This document shows positions 1 through 8,411 of a DNA stretch of 10,377 bases, piece by piece. The DNA lies in the NCBI GenBank assembly GCA_027575765.1, contig JANBPT010001339.1, positions 1 to 10,377 of the forward strand, written 5' to 3'. The notes under the pieces were generated by a model that was not told the origin of the DNA, made no database searches, and saw only the letters and a program-made list of their open reading frames with translations. Position 1 is the first letter of the stretch; every line of letters starts with the position of its first letter. The position numbers and the translations under genes are program-made. This DNA comes from Tieghemiomyces parasiticus (lineage: Eukaryota > Kickxellomycota > Dimargaritomycetes > Dimargaritales > Dimargaritaceae).

Positions 1-345
1 CCCTGATGATGCAACGCCTACTCAGCGTCTGGTCGGAAACTGTACGTCAAATGGTGACCATTCCGGAACTGATGTAGCCCTCCTTCGCCCTACTTTTACC
101 AATGCCAACATTGTTTTTCCATACCAAGATTTATCATTGACAATTCAAACTAAATATTGATATTTACTTGTTATCTCTTTGGGTTCTAGATGTCAATTGA
201 GGGGGCTGTGAAAAGTGTAGTCCGAACCGTTAGAAATGAGCTGACCAGTATTTGTGGGGGGGTTTTCATTAGGCGGCAACGGAATGCAGTATATATGGCA
301 AATAGATTTGGAATTAAGTGGAACTCCAGTCGGACGACGATTTAA
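1..345 (+). CDS. Possible 3' part of an unknown spliced gene (partial)
   Basis: I do not recognise this product. Bases 3-41 are open and read as a helical stretch (LMMQRLLSVWSET), followed by a GTACGT donor at 42. Bases 42-189 look like an intron: they are more AT-rich, have CTAAAT near 149, and end in a pyrimidine tract with TTCTAG at 184-189. The next exon starts in the same phase at 190 (MSIEGAVKSVVRTVRNELTS) and stays open to a TAA at 343-345. Splice signals and phase agree, but each piece is short enough to arise by chance. A second frame covers 2-160 with no stop, and a third covers 245-538, so the true path is uncertain. If the gene is real, its 5' part lies left of the window. Confidence 0.3.
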
Positions 346-747
346 ACTAGGGCAAGGTTACTGGCGGGCTTTCTGTACTCCATTTTATCGCATAGGTGGG
401 GCTGTATGTCATGAGTTGTACACACAATTGAGATACATCTTGGATTCGATAAAGCACGGGGATAGAGGTAAGTCAATTTACTTATGCTGCCTGGATGAGC
501 TACATTCTCCGGGCTTGGCAAAGCCTCCTATAGTGTAATTGTTTGAACTAAACGTTATTCGGCGGATGCCAAGTGTGTAGGGACTTACTTTTTTAATTTA
601 GCTATGATGGAAATATTGAGGCACATCTCGTTAATTTGGGACTTATTTCACATCGTCCAGCGTACGACATCCAGGCGCCGGTTCGTTTGTGTCAACAGTC
701 GAGACCTAATCAGCCATGACTTGAATACACCAGAATCACTGCACTAG
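245..747 (+). CDS. Possible two-exon continuation, unknown product
   Basis: I do not recognise this product. A frame open from 245 (first ATG at 284) reaches a GAG|GTAAGT donor at 468. The donor would splice in phase 1 to an exon starting at 602, after a pyrimidine-rich TTTTTTAATTTAG acceptor. That exon stays open for about 47 codons and stops with TAG at 745-747, only 59 bases from the stop codon of the convergent GID8 gene. The predicted end (VNSRDLISHDLNTPESLH) has ordinary protein composition. The 284 to 538 frame may instead simply stop at 538. It overlaps the exon proposed at 190-345 in another frame, so at most one of the two is right as written unless the G7 run at 256-262 hides a one-base shift. 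Confidence 0.25.
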
Positions 748-755
748 TTAGATAC

Positions 756-761
756 TTTATT
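756..761 (-). terminator. Polyadenylation signal of GID8
   Basis: AATAAA on the minus strand (TTTATT on the plus strand) lies about 45 bases after the GID8 stop codon. It is a canonical eukaryotic poly(A) signal at a usual spacing for a compact fungal 3' UTR. Confidence 0.55.
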
Positions 762-806
762 GTACATGTCAACAGGGTACTAGTAGCCTGGCCGTAGCGG
801 AATGGC

Positions 807-1945
807 TTATGCCTGAGAACCATCATTAGTCTCGAGCTTTCCCGTCAGAGGGTTCAGGAGATGCGGATAGTCCACTGCCTCGTCGAGTTGCGACTGCGAC
901 CACTGTAGCAACTTAACGATAGATGGCAGCTTGGGGTCGTGAGGGCAGCTACGGGCGGCGAGAATGGCCGAGTTCAGTTCAATGGCGACTTTCTGGCGCT
1001 GACTGAAGTCTAGAAGATTGGACACCGGTGATTGAACGTTGGCTGTAGGGTCAAACACCAGCAAAGTCATCGTTTTCTCCAACTCGTCCAATAGCTCAGG
1101 GAACTCCTCTCCACGGGGCGCCAATTCCTCTTGAGCGAACATTAGGGCATCCTCAATGTTTCCGGTGCGGATGAGTTCAATGAGTCGTTGCTGCTGGAGA
1201 TGAAAATAGAGCTGCGGATGTGTGTCGAGGATCTGGTATCGTATGTGATGCAGAAGGATATTCGATCGTTAATATAATTCCTCTCAGGCCGCAACAGTCC
1301 CTTACTATAAATAGGTAAGGGCCTCAGTTGTATGTTGGTTTATCTTGTTGGGTAATTCTCGTCATCGCACATCTTGCTCAAAGAGTGGTGCATGAACTTG
1401 TCATCATCGGCATGATATGGCTGTAGGCTTCGGCGCCCGTTTAGAGTACTTACCTCAGGATCTAGGTCGTTGACGCGCTCAACAGCCTCCTCGATATTAC
1501 CAGACTGGACCGCAAATCGAATTCGCATGCGCTCCTCAATAAAGTCAAGGTCAGAGTTGGACGACATTCCACATTCCTCGGCAAACTTCTGGGCGGCATC
1601 CTTGTAACCCTCAATGACCAGATAGTCCATTATGAGGCGGTTGAGCTCACTGTCACGTATGTCAAAAGTGGGGACGGGATTGATGTGGCCGAATTAGTTA
1701 CATGGCCAAGCGGAAGTAGAAGACCCCACGAGGTGCGTCTGTTCGAGTCAGCAGTAATTTGGATTAAGAAGATATTGTCTTCAGACGAATTCAGAAAGAT
1801 TCCCACTTCTAATCATCATCCCCGAGACAGCAAGGCGAAATTCAATTCACCACCCGAGTAATTACCTCTTGTTTGGAGCGACTTCCGAGAGACGCTGTTG
1901 CCAGTCCTCGAAAGGGATGGCAGGCTTGGTACCGGTTGAGGCCAT
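807..1945 (-). CDS. GID8: GID complex subunit 8 (LisH-CTLH-CRA protein, TWA1 homologue)
   Basis: A core scaffold subunit of the GID/CTLH RING E3 ubiquitin ligase, which in yeast marks gluconeogenic enzymes for degradation. Three exons fit: 1945-1866, 1649-1454 and 1232-807. The introns are 216 bases (donor GTAATT, acceptor ACAG) and 221 bases (donor GTAAGT, acceptor CCAG). Phases agree and give 233 residues; human GID8 has 228. Residues 29-54 form a LisH motif (LNRLIMDYLVIEGYKDAA). A CTLH region spans about 60-118, including IEERMRIRFAVQSGNIEEA and YFHLQQQRLIELIRTGNIED. A CRA region follows to about 225, with the family-typical QRQKVAIELNSAIL stretch. The start ATG at 1945 gives MASTG and then the conserved tryptophan segment IPFEDWQQRLSEV. 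All domains look intact. Homology was judged by eye against remembered family sequence. Confidence 0.93.
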
Positions 1946-3050
1946 AGCTGTCGAGGTTGGTTCGAGATGAGGCAGTTGGAGATCCGGAATGAGTGAAGTT
2001 GTGCGGACGGTTGGAGATTAAGTACGACAATAGAGCAAAGCGCGTTCAGGTCTGGGACTTGGAAAGCAGTAGGTTGGAGATGGTTAAAAGTACAGGTTGG
2101 GATGAGGAGAATGCGGAAAGGTCGGAGGATCGCTAAATGGGAAAGGTCCGAAACCAGACAGAGTGGTCAGGGGCCAGGTAGTAGAGGGCGTGGATGGATA
2201 GCTGAGAGGGGATGACAGCGAGCAGGAGAAACTTCCCACGGTGGGAAACTGCATGAGAATGGGGGGATGATTAAGGGAGGGTGGTCTTGTTTCGAGGCTG
2301 GAGCAAGGCGTTGAGCGACGAAACGGGGACGGGATTGAAGGCATGTCAATTGCAGCTAGGAAGTCAAGAACCAACAACCCAAGGGGCAACGGATAAAAAT
2401 ACTAGCACTAAGGCCCAGTGGAGAAGGACGATTAGGCAACGGCCATGACTACGGTAGCGGCTGCTCAAACGGCGGCATCTTACCGGCCACCGCCGCGAGA
2501 TAATTGGGAGTAAAACTAGTAAAGGCTGAGTCTTCAACAAATGCGGGACAAACTTGGTCCGCTTAAGTACCTCCTCACCTCTGTCCCGCTGGCGGTGCCA
2601 ACGGCGCAAGAGCGATCCACGCTGCTTGAAGGAAAAAATGATGGAGACGGGATTGGGACCCGATCAATTGTCGTAATTGCGCGTGAATGATAATTTTTTT
2701 TTACATTCTGGCGTGCTGGCGGTCGTGGCTCCAGGTCCACATCCACGAACCTGCCCGACGTACCCCATCGTTAGACGGTGAGATCAAGCGGCAGAGAACC
2801 TCTTCACCCGACCCACATTTTTTGGAGGATAAGAAAAAAATTTTCACCACCGTGTTTCTTCGTCCACTGACCGGCGAATCACCACACTCGGAAGGTAACC
2901 TTGTCCATCGTACCCCTCCCCTATACAGTAGAAAGCTAGCTGGTGTATGGATGGATAAGGAGGTAGCTGTACCTTCACATCAGCTCCAGTGCAGTTGCCC
3001 CATACAAAAAAAACTTTTAAGGCGAACTACGTTTCTCCTAGCAAGCGGGG
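1946..3050. other. Intergenic stretch upstream of GID8, no convincing gene
   Basis: No reading frame here resembles a known protein. The longest plus-strand frame (2687-3076) starts inside a T-run and has an unnatural composition. The minus-strand frames at 2030-2746 overlap one another and mostly lack ATG starts. From about 2080 to 2340 the plus strand is markedly purine-rich, so the leader or promoter of GID8 is pyrimidine-rich on its own sense strand, as is common in fungi. It also contains a 15-base inverted repeat at 2233-2247. An undetected small or fast-evolving gene cannot be ruled out. Confidence 0.5.
2233..2247. promoter_or_regulatory. Perfect inverted repeat upstream of GID8
   Basis: TTCCCAC-G-GTGGGAA is a perfect dyad with 7-base arms around a single G, 288 bases upstream of the GID8 start codon. 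Its position and symmetry would suit a dimeric transcription-factor site. The factor is unknown and a chance origin is possible. Confidence 0.25.
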
Positions 3051-3070
3051 TTTATTTTAATTTTTTTATT
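3051..3070 (-). terminator. Tandem polyadenylation signals of ELP5
   Basis: Two AATAAA hexamers on the minus strand, at 3070-3065 and 3056-3051, lie about 130-145 bases after the ELP5 stop codon in an A/T-rich stretch. They probably end the ELP5 transcript. Confidence 0.45.
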
Positions 3071-3197
3071 CACTGACTTGCTTGGGATCGACGTGATTTC
3101 ATTTTCATGGCGACAAGCGGGAAAAAATAAATGATGGGCTACGCTGGACGCTTTCTGTATTAGCAGAATGGTCTCATCAGATGGGGCGTGATACGGA

Positions 3198-4986
3198 CTA
3201 AATATCCAGATCGTCGTCGGGGTCTTCCTCGTCAAAATCATCAGCTGCGTCTGGCTGGTAGAAAATTGCACCAGACGGCGCTGTTTCGTTGGACTGAGCG
3301 GTCTCATGGGGAAGCACCAGATTATTCTTGGCCTCACGCTGCTGGTCAGTCAGCTCCAAATTGAACGACAGGTCCTGCGTAAGAGTGGTCTGGCGTGCAA
3401 AGACGGTGCGGGTGGCAATGCTCATAAGTTTGATGCACAACGAGCCTTGGTGAAGCTACGCTGCCAAGCCACGGGGTTACGACACGTTGCAGCCAATTTG
3501 ACGCCGAGTTGGCCTTTGCCCTCTGGACAATCCGTCGCACCACCTTCGCGTCTATTACTTACCTCGGATGCGGGCTTGCCAGGTGAGGACGCACCCTTAT
3601 CCGGCTGTTCAGGTTTGAGGTAGCGTTCGTTGACGAATACCGTAGATGTGAGTTTCCCCTTGACAATGCTGTAGGTCACAGCCTAGAAGGAAAAAAGGTG
3701 TGAATCAGAGGTGATTGACGCTCAATTAGGTCAAGACAATGTGGGGGAGGGCGGCGGCCGAGTGACTGACCTTTCGGGTACCCTGGAACCTCGGTCCGTA
3801 CAAACCTCGTCATCTTCAGTACCAGAGCGCCGTACTTACTACCTGGTCTGCTTTGTTGTCTTTCCGAAAATACTCAATCTCGGCTACACCGCGGTCGGTC
3901 ACGTGGCACTCGGAGTCCAGGCGGTAGGCTGGGTGATGGTCGTCCTCCTCCGACCACAGCAGTGGGTCGCGCCGCCGGGCGTAGTCCGTGTGGGTGTGGA
4001 GAGTGATACCAATCGGACTGATAAACTCTAGAGCGGCCTGGAGGGGTAAGCCGGAAGTGGTGGTATCGGTGTGGGAACCGGGGTCGCCACCGCGGTGCGT
4101 CTCGTCCGCGTAGCGGTCTCGGTGGATTAGCCCCAGCAGGCGGATAATGACTGCCGGAGCCGGATCACCTGTGCCAATTAGGGGGTCTGCTCGGATGTCC
4201 AGCACCTTTCGGAGGAACCGGATCGTGTGAGGGACCGACTGGTCAAACAACGGCGCTAGGGAGTCAAATATGATGTGGACATCGGTGTAGTGGCTGGTCA
4301 CTGCGGGGCGGGGAAGTAAAGAGGTAGGCAGAACGGCAGTGCCGCACGTTACATGGTTAGTGAGGGTAGAGGGGGGGGCAATTTGCTTAACCAATGAAAA
4401 AAAGAAAGCCCTTTGGCCCTGATGAACAAGAGACATCAGTGTACAGCACTAGAACCGACCCAATGGCACTTTGGTACTTACTCTCAACGACTGACTGCTT
4501 CAAGGCCTCGTACGTTCGCGACACCTCTCCTACATCATTGAGTAGCGTAAAACTCCGAGCCTTCTCCTGGATTCGTGTTCGGCCCGGTGGCATAACATTC
4601 ACGCCAGCACCTACGCCGACGACGACGGCTACGTCGCTCAGGTCACCGTCTTCATCACAGGTCTCGCCTTCCGGGAGAAGAGTATCGGGCCAGGTTTCCA
4701 GGCACCATAGGACGTAGCCCACTCGGCGAGACCTTTGGGACGGGTGGAGGTTACCACCTGGCCAAGTCTGGGCTGACGATGGTGGTGAGGTGCCCTCGGA
4801 CTTGGCGGTAGTGGCAGAGGTGGGGTTCAAACGCCTACGGACCCGCCGGTTCAGAGCGTAGCGAAGCAAGGGCAGTCCCGACTGGCGGACCGAATCGAAT
4901 ATTGGCACGAACCGCGCCAGCAATTGGAAGGTCAGGGCCAGGTGGAGTAAGTCCTTGGCCGGATAGGGCGTAGTGTAGCTGGCCAT
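3198..4986 (-). CDS. ELP5: Elongator complex protein 5
   Basis: A subunit of the Elp4-Elp5-Elp6 ring of Elongator, which supports wobble-uridine modification of tRNAs. Four exons fit: 4986-4482, 4300-3840, 3682-3563 and 3455-3198. All phases agree and give 447 residues, well above the roughly 300 of the human and yeast proteins. Intron 1 has a GTAAGT donor, a CTAAC branch site and a CGCAG acceptor. The strongest evidence is the C-terminus: residues 426-447 end in an acidic DDFDEEDPDDDLDI tail nearly identical to human ELP5. FNLELTDQQREAKNNLVLP lies just before it, from residue 393. The N-terminus has the family-like DSVRQSGLPLLRYAL (31-45), and TDVHIIFDSLAPLF (about 173-186) fits the central RecA-fold strand. 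No Walker motif is seen, as expected for this subunit. The extra length lies in Ser/Thr/Gly-rich stretches of exon 1 and exon 2. Confidence 0.9.
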
Positions 4987-5559
4987 TGTCGGTTGGGAAA
5001 GAAGAGGGCAGTGGGCCTCTGAGGGATGAGTGCGTTCGAGGAATGGTATACTGTAGAGAACTTGTCAAAGATGTGAATTGTAGCGGGATCTTAGTATGGA
5101 ATAGGCGGTTGGTCAGGAATGCCCGTGTGTGTCCCCCCTCCTCCACCCCATTCATGACCACGACACGTCTCATTGGGCTCGGGGGCCCAACTAGTGGTTT
5201 GCCGCAGTAGCTCAACTGCCACATCACATGGGCCGGCGAGCTGCAAAGCAGTGTTGAGACAGCCCTTAGAATTCGCATGAGCTTGTTTACGCTTTAATAA
5301 TTTACAGCCCAGTCCCCCCGTGACATTCTGCTGTGCTGCTCATTCCTTCTTTTTTTTTCGAACTCTAACCGACGGTCGGCGCACCAGCTCGGGGCTTGAT
5401 ACCTAAAGAACCAACAGGCACGAGAACCAAGAGGCGTGTCGTGGGTAATCTCGCTGGTTGTCGTACCCTCTTTCCCTGACGTGCGCCTTATCTCTCCTAG
5501 GAGCGTATTTCGTGACCATCTCACTGTGTGCCACGCTGGTGGTTATCCATAGACTGCCT
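4987..5559. promoter_or_regulatory. Divergent promoter region between ELP5 and RAD51C
   Basis: These 573 bases separate two divergent start codons, so both promoters and both 5' UTRs should lie here. The ELP5 side is pyrimidine-rich on the ELP5 sense strand immediately before its ATG. Two overlapping minus-strand frames around 5294-5609 resemble nothing known, so I treat them as chance. I see no clear TATA box or recognised damage-response element. Confidence 0.5.
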
Positions 5560-7112
5560 ATGTCACGCCCCATTGTATCGCTGGCCCTGCAGCCGACGCT
5601 ACGGGCCAAACTTCTGGAGAACGGCTACCGAACGGTACAAGATCTCGAGGGATTACGGCCGTCAGACTTGAGTAAAGGTTGGTGGAACTCGGTCGGGAGC
5701 AGGCCTTCTTGGTCGGCGTAGCAACGTCAGCGTAAGCGGGGTTACCATCAATCACTAATTAAGGCTACTGCACCTTTGGAAATCCTGCAATATTCTCCCA
5801 ACCGATGATAGAGCTCGAGATAACCATCGAATTCGCAGCTGAGATCTTGCAGCATGTCATGCCAGGTAGGTTGATGGCACCTCTGAGTATCCTGCCCCTT
5901 TCCTTCCATCTATCAATCCGCAGCATCCATGCCTCGACACCTTAGCTTGGGCACTCCACCTAACCCGCCCCCCCCCTCACCTTGCCCAACTTCACCGTCA
6001 CTCCCATGCCCCCCCCTCTCCTTGCCCTCAATATTAAGTAACCATTGAATCTATCCCGGCCTCCCAGCTTCTCGAACGCGAGCGACAGAGGCCGCGTATC
6101 TCGATGGGTACTCAGGCCCTGGACCAATTATTTGGTGGACACGGCCTCACCCCGGGCTCCATCACCGAATTCTTTGGGGTCCCTGGTATCGGCAAGACCC
6201 AGCTGGGGATTCAGCTCAGTATTAACTGCCAGGCCCCGGCTGCCCACGGGGGGGCTGCCGTCGCCGGCCGGGCCATCTATATTGACACGGAGGGTAGTTT
6301 TATGGCTCGGCGGGCCCAGCAGATTGCCAGTGGGCTACGGGAACGACTCACTCGGGCCTCCGAATTTACCACCGCCGGCGCGGTTGACCCCGCCGTTGTA
6401 CCATCGGTCAACCAGCTCCTGGAGGGTATCACCTACTTCCGAACTTATGACCACATCGAACTCGTAGCCCTACTCGGTCAGTTGGACACATTCATCCAGC
6501 AGCAGCATTCTGCCGCTGCTACACCTTACCGCCTCATTGTCATCGATAGTATCGCGTTCCCGTTCCGCGCTGGATTCACCGATATGGCCCAGCGCGCCCG
6601 ACAGCTCAGCACCGTCGCCCAGCTTCTCAGCCAACTGGCCCGTCACCACGAGCTGGTCGTGGTGCTCATGAACCAAATGACCACCAAAATGGGGTTCGGT
6701 AGTGGCGGCGGCGACCTCGACGATACCAGCGGCTCATCGTCACACCAGCAGCACCAGCATTTGGTGCCCGCACTCGGGGAGAGCTGGGGTCACGTGTGCA
6801 ACCATCGGGTTGCACTGTACTGGGAGCACGGCGTCCGCCAGGCCCGCGTGTTTAAATCTCCCAGCCTGAAGAACCAATCCGCTACCTACGGTGTGGACCA
6901 GTCGGGTCTCGTAGATGTGTAAGTAAAGGTAGTGGTTAAAGTGCGGCCTAGTATACTATTTTGACCCTAAACCCCGACCGACCATGCATCCATGGGGCTC
7001 CTTCCCTAGTATGAGTGACCTGCTCGAGCGCATGGTTGCTAGGTTCCGTCACACTGCGGCTGACAACGATAATAAGCAAGGACAGGTTTACATTCGGCCG
7101 GGAGGTACTTGA
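5560..7112 (+). CDS. RAD51C: RAD51C, RecA-family recombination mediator (RAD51 paralogue)
   Basis: A nuclear RecA-fold ATPase that works with RAD51 in homologous recombination. Four exons fit: 5560-5677, 5812-5865, 6039-6918 and 7010-7112, giving 384 residues (human RAD51C has 376). The N-terminal helical domain (1-57) aligns with human RAD51C through RPSDLSKELEIT and AAEILQ. Exon 3 has LLERE, then Walker A GVPGIGKT (104-111), DTEGSF (140-145), Walker B LIVID (223-227), AFPFR, NQMTTK (269-274) and LVPALGESWGH (299-309). Between the last two sits an unusual Gly/Ser/His/Gln-rich insertion. Exon 3 ends at a GTAAGT donor (6919). The last exon follows a CTTCCCTAG acceptor and adds 34 residues with no obvious nuclear signal. 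Without that splice the protein would stop at 6922. Intron 1 has two possible donors. Confidence 0.92.
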
Positions 7113-7391
7113 AATAGGTTTATAGCGATTGGGGAGGCTCAAGGGTATTCATGTGTGGGCCTCGAGAGGTTGTGGTGTGATTAAGGTATCGAAGTAAAGA
7201 TAGACAGAGGCAACGTCAGTGTAACAGGGGCATGACAATATGTGGGGTCGGGCGGGCAAGATGGCAGCAGGTAATATGCCAGGCAGTACCCGCCGAAAAC
7301 GACCGATAAACAAGACAAGGTGTCAAGTCCTCGAAGGGAAACTGCAGGGAGTAGATAGGGGAGGCGGAGACGACTATAAAGCATCATCGAC

Positions 7392-8411
7392 CTACGATGA
7401 CCCGAACATGCGAACGGATTCAGTAGTGCCTTCCCGGCCGGCGGTTGGCCGCAGCGGGAACGCCCGCAAAGGGATATCGGCAAGAACTCGGTGGTCAGCG
7501 GCCGGGGAGTTGTACACGGTCAAGTACTGAATGCTCCCATTGGTGGACGGTGGGGCTGGGGGTTCGATCGACGAGGTGGACGCGGACGAGGCTGGCGAAG
7601 GCGGGGAGGGTGGTGGCAAGTTGGGCTGGTAGCGGCTGAGAAAGAAAGGGAGAGAGGCTCGTGGCCTTAGCCGGGGCGATGGTGATGTCGTGCCGCCGTT
7701 ATCGTGGCAGTCCCGATCGCGGAAGTGAGGTGTGGGCCGTTGTGGCCGTTTGAGGGATGGTTCGTCAAGCACTCGTGCTGATGCGACGGTAGACAGCGTG
7801 GGTTTGGAGTCGGAAAAGGTGGCTAGCTTTATATCACCGCAAAATTCGGGCCCCACCAACCAGTCGTCATCGTCGTCACCGCGTTCGTTCCTGGAACGGT
7901 ACGATGGCGGCGGCGAGGGTAGATGCTCCGATGTCCCCTCATCATCACCGGATGTAGTCCCGGTAGCTTCCTCGGCATCAGACAACGGCTCGGCGTCCTC
8001 CCCGTCAAAAGCAAATGTTTTGAGCGGGATATCGTCAAGGGCCACGCGGACCGGGGAAAGTGCCGGGGGGCTTAGGTACGGCTGGAAGGCTGCTGCTGAC
8101 CCCGCCAGCTGGATCATGGCATCTGTTGTGGTTGATAGAGACGGGGTTAGCCAGCGGTACGTGGTGGAGGAAGACCTCACAGGGTTGGTCATGATGCGGT
8201 GCGGAGGGGCGAGGCCCGTTCCCTCATCGAGGCCACGAGTTGTCTCACTGGTCAGCAGGCCAACTTGGGCCCGGCCAGGGTGGAGGTGACCAGCCAGAAT
8301 CTGGGGCGACGCCGACTCCGATAGGGCCATCGCTGTCGAGGCTGTAACGGGTTTAGTGAGAGCCGCCACGCTCTTAACCCGGTACGCCGGGCGGTGAGGC
8401 TGCTTCCGCAT
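7392..8411 (-). CDS. Unknown disordered Ser/Pro-rich protein with DIxLxxF and PPxY motifs
   Basis: I do not recognise this family. From the ATG at 8411 an uninterrupted frame runs 339 residues; a second candidate start is at 8330 (MALSES, 312 residues). The protein is rich in Ser, Pro, Thr and Ala, with acidic patches (GEDAEPLSDAEE, DDDDDW) and no clear membrane segment or folded domain, so it is probably mostly disordered. A short motif occurs three times: DIPLKTF (127-133), DIKLATF (193-199) and DIPLRAF (312-318), the last close to the C-terminus. PPSY at 168-171 matches the PPxY ligand of WW domains such as those of Rsp5/NEDD4 ligases. The gene is convergent with RAD51C, 279 bases away. 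The frame's length in GC-rich DNA, the repeated motif and the pyrimidine-rich leader support a real gene; the lack of a known domain keeps confidence moderate. Confidence 0.6.
   Translation of the reverse strand: MRKQPHRPAYRVKSVAALTKPVTASTAMALSESASPQILAGHLHPGRAQVGLLTSETTRGLDEGTGLAPPHRIMTNPVRSSSTTYRWLTPSLSTTTDAMIQLAGSAAAFQPYLSPPALSPVRVALDDIPLKTFAFDGEDAEPLSDAEEATGTTSGDDEGTSEHLPSPPPSYRSRNERGDDDDDWLVGPEFCGDIKLATFSDSKPTLSTVASARVLDEPSLKRPQRPTPHFRDRDCHDNGGTTSPSPRLRPRASLPFFLSRYQPNLPPPSPPSPASSASTSSIEPPAPPSTNGSIQYLTVYNSPAADHRVLADIPLRAFPLRPTAGREGTTESVRMFGSS

Noticed and set aside
1702..1748. tRNA-like A box (TGGCCAAGCGG) followed by a B box (GTTCGAGTC) inside GID8 intron 1.
   Set aside because: The flanking bases do not form an acceptor stem, only three pairs form around the T loop, and there is no proper anticodon arm; chance matches to Pol III boxes are common.
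2364..2609. Minus-strand frame with a hydrophobic stretch that could suggest a membrane segment.
   Set aside because: It lacks an ATG start, and the hydrophobic run follows from pyrimidine-rich sequence. No neighbouring exon could be joined convincingly.
2687..3076. Plus-strand frame of 129 codons.
   Set aside because: It begins in an oligo-T run, ends in the A/T-rich stretch that holds the ELP5 poly(A) signals, and has no domain or consistent coding character.
4835..5278. Minus-strand frame of 147 codons crossing the ELP5 start.
   Set aside because: It overlaps ELP5 exon 1 out of frame and has no recognisable domain; the MASYTT start in the ELP5 frame fits the family better.
5294..5609. 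Two overlapping minus-strand frames between ELP5 and RAD51C.
   Set aside because: They overlap each other in different frames, resemble nothing known, and occupy the region expected to hold two promoters.
6045..6467. Plus-strand frame of 140 codons.
   Set aside because: It overlaps the RAD51C exon with Walker A and other conserved motifs in a different frame, so it is a shadow.
7732..8289. Plus-strand frame of 185 codons, Ser-rich.
   Set aside because: It lies wholly antisense to the longer minus-strand frame. Its Ser runs are the complement of codons in the acidic and Ser-rich parts of that protein.
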